NCBI GenBank assembly: GCA_963169105.1
Contig: OY720641.1
Coordinates: 7,021,258-7,085,257 of the forward strand
DNA: 64,000 nt
DNA from: Ceriagrion tenellum
Lineage: Eukaryota; Arthropoda; Insecta; Odonata; Coenagrionidae
Reading direction: 5' to 3'
The position numbers and the translations under genes are program-made. The notes beneath the pieces were generated by a model. The model ran no database searches, was not told the DNA's origin, and saw nothing but the letters and a program-made list of their open reading frames with translations. Shown in pieces: positions 11,721 through 22,832 of the stretch. Within the stretch, counting starts at the first letter, position 1. Each line of letters starts with the position of its first letter.

Positions 11721-14089
11721 AAAGGGGTGTAAGGACGAGTATTACTGGAACACAAAATTTAATAGGCTCATCGTACCCGCCGTAATCGATAGTGTTATTC
11801 CTACATCTACATGCTACACCCACGAGGAGTTACAATGACGTGAGACAGGGATTCTTGGTACATTAGAAATGAAACTCATGAATTAGGGAAAACGTACTGG
11901 GAGGAAAAAATTATAGAAATGACTCGTTTTTCCTCAACAATACCTTTGTTTGGTTCTCGGCATCCCTAGGTAAGAGTTTATCTCTGTTATACTTTTTATC
12001 TCAATTAAACTTTTACTATTGGTGGCAGGCCTATAAAGCTGACTTTGCTTACATAATTTCCTCAGGAAGGCATCATCCTGTACACCTTTTAAGCTTTATT
12101 TACCCTCGTGGAATGCTTCACAAATTTTGTTTTTCTAATTTCCAATTTTCCTTCTCTAGTGAGTAAATTTATTCACATTTATCCATCGCTACCTCATTCT
12201 ACCCCTATATATACCCCTCTAATTAGTCCGTCAATTTACACCTCTATTATAATCCTCTTAACTACCCGTTTTATTCCATTCCCATTGAATTTCCTGCAAA
12301 ATAAGGAACTTTAATTATTTTTACCATAATTGCTAGGGGAATATATTTAGCAAAACTTTGTAAAAAATCTCTCCCTTACTCACAAAACCTTGGTGTGAAA
12401 AGAGAAAATGGGAAATATAAAGTGTTTTATTCAAATTTAAACTCCACTTACATTTTATAAAAATGAATTTGAATATTCAGTAGACTACTTCTGACTCATT
12501 TCATTTAAGTTCTCATGCTAACGACAGATCTTTTAAAGAAGACCTATAACGTACTCTAAAAGTGTGCGCGGTGTAATTTAGCAAGCATATCAGAGTTATT
12601 TTTATTTGTCGTTCGCAAAACACGGTAATGGAATCCCCTCGGAATATTAGCGTGTATGATACTTTTCACGGCAGAAATAAAATGAGTAAGCAGTGAAAAA
12701 CCCTAGTTTTTGTTTCGTAGAATAATGTGTTTGCGGAACAAACAGTTATCCATACGAGCAGAGTCGCGGCCGGGTTGATGCAGCATCGCATACGTTATCA
12801 GGTGGGGTGGGAGGGCAAAGAGGGACTCATGCCATATTGCCCGGGGCGGAGTGCAGCGTGAGTTGCAAATCGGGAGAATTCCGGAGCGGCCAAGGGTGAG
12901 GAGATGATAATCCCTCGAATCTCCCAATTCCCATCCAAACACACACGTCTGGGCGTAAAACGTGTGTGGGTCGCGGTTCCCTTAACTCCTGCTCACACGA
13001 TCATATTTCAGGCAAACAAAGGATAACTCAAAGGATCGCAAGTCATTCCCAGCCTTGTGAAAGGACCGACTATAGCCGGCGTATGAATTATATTCACTCG
13101 AGATCGCATCTGAAGTTGAAGCTTACGTTGACAAACATGATGGTTGATTTCTGCATAAAGTACAACTCCTTCTCAGCTTGCTATGTTCCCGTTAATTTCT
13201 TACCTTGTGCAAGGTATTCTAATTTTAATATCAATCTAAATAAATTACATGACTCTAAATAAAATTCATTTACCTTACGTCAAGAGTTCCAAGTCATCGA
13301 AACGTGAAAATCAAATGAAAATCAAGACCGACCGTTTAACTATTAACATAATGAATAAATTGGTAGCGACATTATCAGACAGTGAATGTAAGAAATGGAA
13401 ATACTTAACTTTACAATCTTGAACTTTTCTGTACGTTTAAAAAAGCGTAAGATAAAAATATCGGTTGTAAGTATAATATATAACAGATATAGGTACTTGT
13501 AAGACCAACATCATAATGTATTAATGAGCCACGAAATCCCTATATTACTACTGCCATTAGCATCAGCCCAATTGGAACTTCTTCGTTTCATTTTCTCTAA
13601 CATTACTACTTAAACTTATTTGTTTTGTTTAACATTTATGTTGATAGTAAAAATAGTCTATTAGAGAGAAATACCAAATATTTCATACTTCATTCGATGA
13701 CTCAAAACCATTTCAGAAATTACATCTGAAGTCTGATAGAGGGAGAAACATCTAGTGTCTTTCTTCTGTTTGACGAGATGTAATATTCACCAACACATTA
13801 TTATCCAGTAATGCCTTGAAGAGATGAGATTTTTAATGATGGACCGATTTTATTTTTTTAGTTGATAGCTCATTTGTCTCTATTTCCCACACTGTAGTTA
13901 AAACGCACATAATTCAAGCGTAGGCCATTCCAACAGCGAGAAAAATCAGAAGAGTCACCCACTGCGTTTGTTTGAAAAAACGGTGGTCTGCTCTTTTCGC
14001 GAAATGAGTTCGATTACTCGAGGCGATTTCGAGTTCGATCGATTCTAAATGTAAGCGCATGGCACACGATATCTCATCTCCATTACGCT
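11721..14089. other. AT-rich spacer with small GC-richer patch
   Basis: I see no gene. A short piece at about 11800-11835 (CTACATCTACATGCTAC) resembles the 3' tip of the LINE family found elsewhere in the window, but is too short to call. A GC-richer patch lies at about 12750-12965. Confidence 0.45.
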
Positions 14090-14415
14090 AGGGACGCCAC
14101 TTGTCGTGCACGAATTTTTCTCCACGGTATTATGGCGTGAACTGGGCTTCACGGAGCGTTGACATGGATCTTGCAGAAAAATGGCGTCGCGCCGACGCTC
14201 TCGTCCACCGTTTCAGCGAGCTGATAGCGGCAGACCGTTTCCATGTGGATCAAACCGCGGGGCAAGCAGATTATTCGTGGAGGGAAAAGCAAAATTCATG
14301 CGCACCGCCTCTGGGAGATAACAAAAAGGGCTCTTTGCAAGTGGAAGCAAACACGGCTTTCACCGCCAACGAAACGAACATTTGGCGCATTTTCTCATCA
14401 TTAAGGCCGTGAACA
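14090..14415 (+). other. GC-richer islet with an unassigned open frame
   Basis: The + frame is open from after the TAG at 14089 to a TGA at 14410-14412. Its first ATG, in the context GACATGG, is at 14164, giving 83 codons. The product begins MDLAEKWRRADALVHRF and is charged and helical-looking, but I recognise no family. It could be an exon or chance in a GC-richer patch. No clear splice sites frame it. Confidence 0.2.
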
Positions 14416-14654
14416 TGGGAGGCCATATAATAATACTGAAAGTGCCAACTTTGCTTTTGCCGAGCATTCGCTAATTTACCGCCTTTCTCACGCTTTGAAA
14501 ATTCTACGTGCCTATGGATTTAGGTGGAAATTTAAACTTGACTGCGCCATAGAGTTTGAGGCAATAAGCACATAACTTTAATGTACAGCTATCTTGCCTC
14601 TTTCTCTGGTCAATTCTAATGACGTGGAATTAGTTCTCTCATGAAGTAGCGCTA

Positions 14655-15235
14655 GCAACGGAGACGTTTAGTAATATAAGGGAGCTGATGACGGGAACCT
14701 TGGGTAAGGATGTGAAGAAGAGGCTGGTGAAGTGCATGATATGGAGCGTAACGTTGTATGGGGCAGCAACTTGGACCCTCAGAAAGGAGGGCGAGAATAG
14801 GCTGCAGACATTTGAGATGTGGGTGTGGAGAAGGATGGAGAAGGTGAGGTGGATGGAGAGGAAGACTAACGAGGAAGTGCTTGAGATGGTGGGCGAGGAA
14901 GCTTAAACTTCTCCATGAAATCCGGGATAGACAGAGTAGGTGGCTGGAGGATGTAATGTGGGGCTATGGTTCACTCAAGAGTGTGATAGAGTGAAGGATG
15001 TTGGCCAAAAGGGGAAGAAAGAGAATAGGATTCATGGACAGGATGGAGAAGGGTAGATCGTATATCTTATACTCAGTGGAGGTATGAAAGAAGGTAAGAG
15101 GAAGGGAGAAAATGTAGGCAACTATGGCAAAGTATCTTCCCAAATCTTACGGCAGAACCATGGAGAACGGATTTGAGACTGGTGTATTTTTCATATTCAA
15201 TCACCGCGGTGGACTAAGTAGTAGCTGCGCACCTT
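14655..15235 (+). mobile_element. RTE-like LINE reverse transcriptase C-terminal relic
   Basis: This is the best preserved of the RTE-like tails. It encodes KKRLVKCMIWSVTLYGAATW, then RLQTFEMWVWRRMEKVRWME and RKTNEEVLEMV. One base out of frame (just before 14900) it continues KLLHEIRDRQSRWLEDVMWG, then RMLAKRGRKRIGFMDRMEKG. This matches the C-terminal domain after the RT in insect RTE-like elements. The frameshift and later stops make it non-functional. The 3' limit near 15235 is approximate. Confidence 0.75.
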
Positions 15236-15630
15236 TGAATGCCTAATTTGCTATTAATTAAAATGTACATTCATAACTCTACTGCCATCCTAACTATACA
15301 GTAAATCAGCTTTTCAGCAGTTAGCCTCTTGACTATCAAGTCAGATAGTTTCATTTCCTCTCTTGTCACCGCTCTTCGCGCTAAAACTTTGTTTCGCCAC
15401 CCTTTTCACGCCCTAACCAACGTGTTTGCGGTGACTCGCAAGCTAGTTTTTAGGTATTGATGCTATTTTAGTTTAAAGTGTTTCGAATTCAATGTTATTC
15501 CGTATTTAATGTCTAGTGTACAATAGTACACGGTCATGTCCCCCGCCCCTCCGCACTCAAAGCCTTACGACAATTTATATCGGTACGAGAAATCGAAAAC
15601 TGTATTATAATCGCTAAAGATAGTTTCTCA

Positions 15631-15932
15631 AGGCAATAATTAGCGTTGAAGTCTGAAGCAACATGTTTCACAAGAAATATTTAGATCATAATTACTGATT
15701 GATAAAATGAGAGAGATACATTGCCACACAGATTGGTACAAAAACTCGTTTCTTCCGCGCACAATTAGCGACCACAATAAAAACTGAACTCCACAAATTG
15801 ATGCCATTATACACGTCACCATTTCACCTCCCAAAACCTAATCGCTAATATCTTTACGCAGATGGTGTCCTAGCATCCCCTACCACACCCCCATGTGGCG
15901 GCTCTAAGGCTAATATGTAGATGTGGATCGCT
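15631..15932 (+). mobile_element. CR1/L2-like LINE 3' end
   Basis: This is the same 3' region as at 3.83 kb and 53.6 kb but on the + strand. It carries the shared blocks GAGAGAGATACATTGCC, GGTACAAAAACTCGTTTCTT and CACGTCACCATTTC, and ends in ATATGTAGATGTGGATC at about 15916-15932. Only the non-coding or extreme C-terminal part remains. The copy is severely 5'-truncated. Confidence 0.65.
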
Positions 15933-18900
15933 CAATCCTAAGATTAGCTGACAGTAGCCAACCTTATCTAATGTAGCCAGTTCTCTTACTACCACGTAGC
16001 TTTTCTCATGCATATACATTACCCTTAATCTGCTATGGGCTACATCGTGACAGTTTTTCGCAATTTGTAAATCTTCTACGAGAGTATATGAATAAATTAG
16101 AGAAATATTATTTTGATAACCAGAATCATAATGACCAATGAGTCCTTTGACTAATCATTATTTGAACAAATATTATTTCAATAAGTAACTGTTACAAAGT
16201 TACCACTGCTTGTAGTACAATTTTTTGACATTCAAATTTTCCCCTGATATTGTTTATTCTTTGACATGTGTCATAAAATTGGACACAATGTGGTTACTTT
16301 GGGACTTTCAAGAATAAAAAAAATAAATGCTTAATAATATAAGTAGAATATGGGTTTCGTTTATCTCTTTGCTTAAGATCGCACTGCACACTACAACTGC
16401 TACTACTTGTATTTCTTGGTCTTCAGGAATACCACTCATTTGTCTTGGTATCAGATTTAGTCCTTCCCATTAGGCCATCTTCAGTGTTTACTTAATCGTT
16501 CCACCACATACACTTAAGTTCATTATTGACTAACTATAGTGATGATTTCTGGATAATATTTATCCGAAAAACTTTGAAATCATCATTTTCCTCCGTGATC
16601 ACGAGAATATGATTGGCTTTTGATTCAGCGTTAGTCGCAAATCAACTGTTATCTGATTCTTAGTACACAACAGACTCTGCATCATTTTCATATTAAGAAT
16701 CAATGTCCAAATCTTTCGATGAGAGTTCTTTTAGGCTTATATCGTGCTAGATAATTTTTATAATTACGGTATAGAGGCGATACAATATTTTTTCCGTAAT
16801 TCATGGTATATTGAACCCAAAAATTCAGAATAGCCAAGACAAGATATATTGTGGTTTCGTAACGGTGACTTATATTTTCAGAGTGTTGAAACAGACTTCG
16901 GCAATCGCAAATATTTTGTAGAAGAATACAACCAAATAATTTCGTGTCAAAATGTCAATTTCACTGAATTGTTAAAATAAATTCACTTTGAAATCTATAG
17001 GTAGTCAATATTTTGTTTATCAGCACAAAATTTCATCTCTTACAAGAAAAACACAGAATGAATAGCTTAAAATAGCTAAACAAGAATGATCCCGCTTCAT
17101 TTCATGTATTTCTAAGGGTCACCAAAAATTGTAGTAGATTCTTAAAAAACACTGCGGGTTTATTTTCTTCCTTATCGACTTTGGAGAAACTTGAAGATTT
17201 AAAATATTTTCAAAATTATCTATCTACCACAAATGTCCATTATTTTTACATAAAATGTGACGCCATTTGATTTCATTAGGAAACTATAATCCCACCCCTA
17301 CCGCTCGTATTATTTATTAGTCATTCTTCTATTTCCTTCCTATTCGTCTATATTTTTCTCTTCATCCTTATCTAATCCCATATATCAAATGCATTAGTTT
17401 TACACATTTTTATCCATGGACTAATTGCCTGTTAATGGCCTTACTCTACAATCAATTCCTATTTTTTTCAATACTGTTATTGACTACTCCCTTCTTTCTC
17501 GGCTTCACCACTCGGCCATTCTTGGAAAAAAAAGAAAGTCACTTGGAGAACATTATTCTAAAAGATGGCTACTCAGAAAGAACTATGTTTTGAGTTTTAC
17601 ACCAAGAATAGGATGACACCAAAGCCCAGCTTCGATCCCTTAATTCGCGTCTTGGAACTCGATCTTCAGTAGGCCTCTAATCCCTCAGTGGTGAAAGAGG
17701 GATTTCCTGAAGTTATAGTTGCCTTATCTTATAACTCCCACGGAAAATTACATTAAAACGGCTAAGTTCAACATAAAACATAATTAGAAAAATTGTAAAC
17801 ATAAATTATTTGCTGTATCTCATAGCCCCTTACCGATAGGTAAACTTCTGCACAGAGATATCTCCAGAGATAAAACATATATTTAAATTTAAATTTGTAT
17901 AATTTCCCATTGTAATTGCACTAAAAATTAAAATTAGATGCTTTAATCCAATATATTTATATCATAAATATATGGATAGTAAAAAATAGAGCTAGAGCTT
18001 CTTTTGAGTCGAAGCAAAAGTTAGGTCAGTAAAAGATAGGCTGCTCTAAGCATTGAAAAAGTTAAGAAGAAATACCCAGAGAGGGTTACATTTATAATGC
18101 GGACGCCAAAGACACAAAAAACTAATAAAAAATTCTTGAACATGAATAAAACCGATGCATTGTTCAGAATTCAGGTCACTCTGGATGGAAAGATTTTGAG
18201 AAAAGAGTATCAAGTTAGATGAAAAATATACGCTAGATTAAGAGGAAGACAAAAGGAGAAGAAGAATGAATGGCATGTGAAGCAATATTTTTGGAGAGTG
18301 GAGGAAGTTGGTGGAAGAAAATCGAATTAGGCGGCACAAGAAGTAGAAGGTAGAGGAGGGCAGCGGAATGTTGACGGAAGAGAATGTTTGGAGGAAAGAG
18401 AAGAAGCGAATGGCTGAGTTGAGGCATTTTGGATTGAATGAAAGCGAGCAGAAACTCATTGAAGATTTGAAAAAAAGCAACGTTTTTAGAGGAATTGCAC
18501 TGTAGAATGTAAGAACTTCTCAGAGATCAGCACTCGCTTGTAGAGAATTGACTAAATAAAGTGATGATACTTTTGCTATATATTTGTTTAAACTAAGAGC
18601 AAAGTAAACTTAAATCGGGTATGGCTGATCAAAGTTCGCAACGCATCACATAAACTTTGTTAAGAATTTACCTTGCTCTTCAATCATATTTTTAGCTTGT
18701 ACACATACTTTTTTAAGCTGATTGAATGCACTTGAATTCCTGAGATCTTTTTCTCTACATTTTACGAACAATATTTAATCACTGATTTGTGGAAATATAC
18801 CATTTTTTGCTTTTACATTAAATTATTGAATTTTTCTTTCTCAAAGGAGAACTGAGAGCTGGTAAAAGAGGCAATAGTATTTTTAAACTGCAAATCCCTA

Positions 18901-20104
18901 TTTTTCCTGGGTTTCTCTTTCCTCTTCCCATTCCAAGTTTTCAGCTGATTCTCATAATTCCCCTCTTAAACGTTTTGAAAATCTTCCATTATCATTGAAA
19001 AAAATCACTTTTTAAAATTGCAAGGATATAATTCGCTATAAGCAAACAACTCGTCAATTTTTCCACATAACGCCATAGCTTTAGTGCTCGTGAACTCCTA
19101 GAATATAGTAGTTATTATACAACGCCTGTTTCCCGATACCGAGCTGATAAATATTTGTTCCTCGAAATGTGTTGCCCTTAGAGATTTTTTTATATTCCTT
19201 AGTACCTGATTTATATGCTCGTCGTTTAATGCGTTCCAAACCTTTGCGTATTTTGCCAATATAAACTATTTACACGGAATAGGAAGTTCAGATCATTGTA
19301 ATCGGAAAAATCACTAATGGGCAAAATATTTTGAAAGTTAGTAACAAAGACTTTCAAGCGCTTAATTATGAATTGATACTGTTTAATTGAGGGAAAGAAT
19401 TATTTCTAGTGAGAAAACATCAAAATTTTACAAGAGAAAATTATAATCGCCTGTATACGCGTTGCTTACTTAAAAAATTATCGTCTCATAATCTGTCCTC
19501 GTATTCTTAGCAATGCTGGTATAGGAATCATTATTATCATCACATAGTGACAGCGTTTTAAGTTATTTAAATGATATGATATAATTTCATCCATAAATTA
19601 TTACACTCAAAAAGTGAAACCACAGTGCTTAAACGCTTATTTCATAAGCAGGGTAACCTTGGGACATACTACATCGATGTCGGCGGATGTATATTCAGGT
19701 TATCCTGGAGTTAAAAGGGATTACCCAACGAAACGGATCGGCTAAGATCATGAGTGAGTTACAAATTTACGTTACCTATGAGGGAGTGGGTATTCTGCAG
19801 AGGCCTTGACTGTGGTTGAGTATGGCCAAGTTTTACTCCCGTTCAATTGAAAATAATTGAGTATGTGTTAAGCCACATGGTTTACATTTCAAATTAATGT
19901 GATCCTTGCGTCTAAATAGTCTCAATCGTTATAATTTATTTTTTAATCACATATTCTTTTCATTTAATACAGAAGTAAGAATCCTTTTCAATAAAGCAAA
20001 ATCTTGCGTGGTGCAGCCAATATACATTTTTTTCAGGAAATATGTCAGAAAATAGTACGTTTGCACGCTTGTTACACTGAGAACACATTTTACGGGATGG
20101 AAGA
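15933..20104. other. AT-rich spacer
   Basis: I see no confident gene or repeat. At about 18367-18504 a + strand ATG frame of some 45 codons encodes a charged peptide (EKKRMAELRHFGLNESEQ), an exon-like composition. It has upstream stops, no clear splice acceptor and no family I know. Confidence 0.45.

Positions 20105-20168
<64 letters not shown>
20105..20168. repeat. (TA)n microsatellite
   Basis: About 64 bases of nearly pure alternating AT with one interruption near its start. Confidence 0.95.
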
Positions 20169-20171
<3 letters not shown>

Positions 20172-21403
20172 GTTGTGGGAGAACCCCTCACAAGCAGAAA
20201 GCCATCAATCTCTTATACGAGCCCACATTCGATGTTCAGGGTGATTGGAAAAGAGAAGTCCAAACGAGATTTGGAGGTAGAGATGGGCCCAGCCGAGATG
20301 CTGCTCAAATAAAAAGTTGGGCCCTTTCGTAAGCCTTCGACATCCATTGAAAAAAAAGCGGCCTCGAGTATTTATGAAAGAACAGGCTGGCCGACGAAAT
20401 ATCACTTTCACTCACTATATCTCCGTTTTATTTCCGACACTTGACCATTCGTGGATTCCTCCATCGCTGGATAAAAAAGCTACTAAAGTGCCGAAGGACC
20501 CCATTGAGTACTAGTTAGACAGAAATTGGCTTTCTTCCAATGCAACAAGATATACCAAACTGCAGTGTAAATGAATCATCAACATGATATATAAGTTGAA
20601 GTACTTTATGCTTTCCCGGTATACGTTTCCTATGAATTGTTAATCGAGACTTCCACCAGATGAGGTTTTTTCATTATGTCCAACGCTTTGGTGCGACATT
20701 ATTCTAATGCTTAGAGAATTGCAGGTCCCCTGGAACCCTGATTAAATAAGGAAGGTCTCCATTCGTACCATCAGTCAGATTACAGAACCTAACCTGGATA
20801 GCTTTAGAAGTGTCCATCAGAAGTTGTTTGTTGTTTATCTTGGCATAGCTTGGCGATCTATACATTCAGAATAAAAAACATAGTGATGTTGGTATATTCC
20901 TCTTCCTTTTTTAAATACTTACACAGAATATACACAATATTTATAAGATGCTAAGGTGGTATCTTATTTGCTTAGCAGGATAAAAATACATTAAATATTA
21001 CAGTGTTTAATCACTCATGGTAGCAAAGAAGATCCCTTAATTTCTCTAATAGTAATTTTTGCGAAGCGGACAGTGCACTAAGGCTGTCATATAATGATAG
21101 AAAGAAGTGCACACACAAAAGTAATACTTCCCAAAAATACGAAAACGTAGACTTTGTGCTTCCGAAGCGCTTTCTTAGATTAGTTGTATAAATCACTCGG
21201 AGGCCGAACATTTCTGTAACAGAAAGCAAAGGTACAAAGAAATGGCATAGCCATCATTACAAATTTTCCAGCATTAAGTTTAGAAATTTCTATTAAATAT
21301 CGAGTTATTTCGTAGATTAAGGAAAATAGGACAGTAAATAATTACTAGTGTCAAGATATTATTAATAAATTCAGGCTTGAATTTGTGGAACCTCTCCATA
21401 TCA
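20169..21403. other. AT-rich spacer, no feature seen
   Basis: There is no gene or repeat I can name. The sequence TCAGGGTGATTGGAAAAG near 20236 faintly resembles the terminal repeat of the MITE at 48.4 kb, but no partner end was found. Confidence 0.45.
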
Positions 21404-21583
21404 GAAATTAAAATATTCTAGAAATGGTCCACTAAATAGATTTGTTCTTTAAGACCCGGGTTTTGTCACATTATGACATCTTCAGGTCATTATGTAACCT
21501 GAAGATGTCATTATTATTTGACAAAACCCGGGTCTTAAAGAACAAATCTATTTAGTGGACCATTACTAGAATATTTTAATTTC
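21404..21583. mobile_element. 180-bp foldback element (MITE-like)
   Basis: Two arms of about 85 bases are near-perfect reverse complements: 21404-21487 and 21497-21583. The spacer is nine bases. The arms start GAAATTAAAATATTCTAG and include AAGACCCGGGTTTTGTCA and GACATCTTCAGGT. They differ by one substitution near the outer end and a short indel before GACATC. There is no coding capacity. I see no clear target-site duplication, so the superfamily is not assigned. The high arm identity suggests a young insertion or hairpin-driven correction. Confidence 0.85.
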
Positions 21584-22327
21584 CTATAAGTGTCAAGAAT
21601 TGGCCAATCACAAGAATTCATTTTCTACAAGAATTATTTTCGATGGCATTTGGCGATTTTAGATGTAACGATTTATTACGCACAAAATGTTTAAACGTGG
21701 GTGTAAGTGAATTCAAGTATGTAAATACACCCCAAGTAGAATCGAACCTGCACAGGATTGAGGGTAAAGATGTATCATGGAATAGTCCGACGAATCCCGG
21801 TGCTCGTGGAGGGATTGCGTTATTCCTTTCTCCTCCCTAATGTTTGTCTGCCTCACCATTCCCCGGCCATACTATCTCTCCACGTGGGAAAAGGGACCTC
21901 CATCCCTTACAGTGAGGGGCCCTTATTGGCCGCAATATATTCCGTTTCCCATCTCGTGAGGCCACTTATTTTGCCCAATATACCAACCGAGTGGGACTCG
22001 AGACCTCTTATTATTCGTGAAACGACCATCTCTCTCTCTCTACTTCCCCACCAACGCACGCACGGAATACTCCATTACGCTCCGTTTTATCTCAACCTAC
22101 CTACTTTTCCCATCGCCATTACCTACCTCTCTTACGAAAAAAAGACGATCACTTTCCGTCCTCCGCTGTCATAATTTCCCGTATTATTCCCAGGGAAGGA
22201 TCCAGGTGGTGGGGAAAGAGGACCGCTTACTTCCTAGCTTTATGGTCTTTCGCAAGGACGGATTTTGGCAGAGTGGAAACTGCGAGGAGATTAAAATTCC
22301 AAAACTATACCCACTTATAATTTCTTT
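21584..22327. other. Spacer with GC-richer islet
   Basis: From about 21750 the composition becomes pyrimidine- and C-rich, with overlapping open frames of up to 171 codons (22017-22532, +). None has a recognisable motif and the openness follows the low AT content. There is no splice or promoter evidence. Confidence 0.35.
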
Positions 22328-22832
22328 TTTTCCCTCCTTCTCCCCAGTCTCCCTTTGTCTTCTCGCAGTTAAGTTTCGTGAGGAGGCGCGAATTAGGCTC
22401 CTCAATGCGGTCTCGAAAGTGGTTCCTGAGGGAGAGGGATGGAAAAAGTGTTGCCGACCTTGCATGGGTGAAGTCCGGATTTTTACGGAGAGAATCCCTC
22501 GGAATTCAGGCTACTTCAACACACGGCGCTAAAATAAAACGTAGCGAAAAATAAGCGTAAATAATTGATAAAAACGCTCTCAGTGCGCTCAGAAGGTGGG
22601 TGCGACTCATGAAAATATTGTGTAGCATAAAACGTGATTATCCCCACTCTCTAAATTACAACCTATATATTTCTGAAAAGGTATGAACACACTTATTATT
22701 TATATTAATTCCCTTCTTCTCTGTCCTTTTCGTCTTCTTGCTGCTATGTTTCGTGAGGAGGTGTGAATTAGAGCGTTTATGTTGTCTCGAAAGTGGCTAC
22801 AGATAGAGTGGGATAGGAAAAATGTTGCATAG
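22328..22832 (+). repeat. Diverged duplication, units 375 bp apart
   Basis: A segment of about 130 bases (22328-22458) recurs at 22703-22830. Shared blocks include TTTCGTGAGGAGG at 22374 and 22749, GTCTCGAAAGTGG, and a pyrimidine tract with CTTCTTCTC-like sequence before them. The second copy has substitutions and small gaps. The 245 bases between the units are not duplicated. Confidence 0.7.

Noticed and set aside
11795..11835. Sixth LINE 3' end (CTACATCTACATGCTAC)
   Set aside because: Only about 17 bases match and none of the inner blocks follows; too short to call.
20205..20260. Second copy of the CAGGGTGATT MITE
   Set aside because: Only one short end-like word was found, with no inverted partner nearby.
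22017..22532. 171-codon + strand ORF
   Set aside because: It crosses pyrimidine-rich DNA, has no motif, and the duplicated part at 22703-22830 does not keep the frame.
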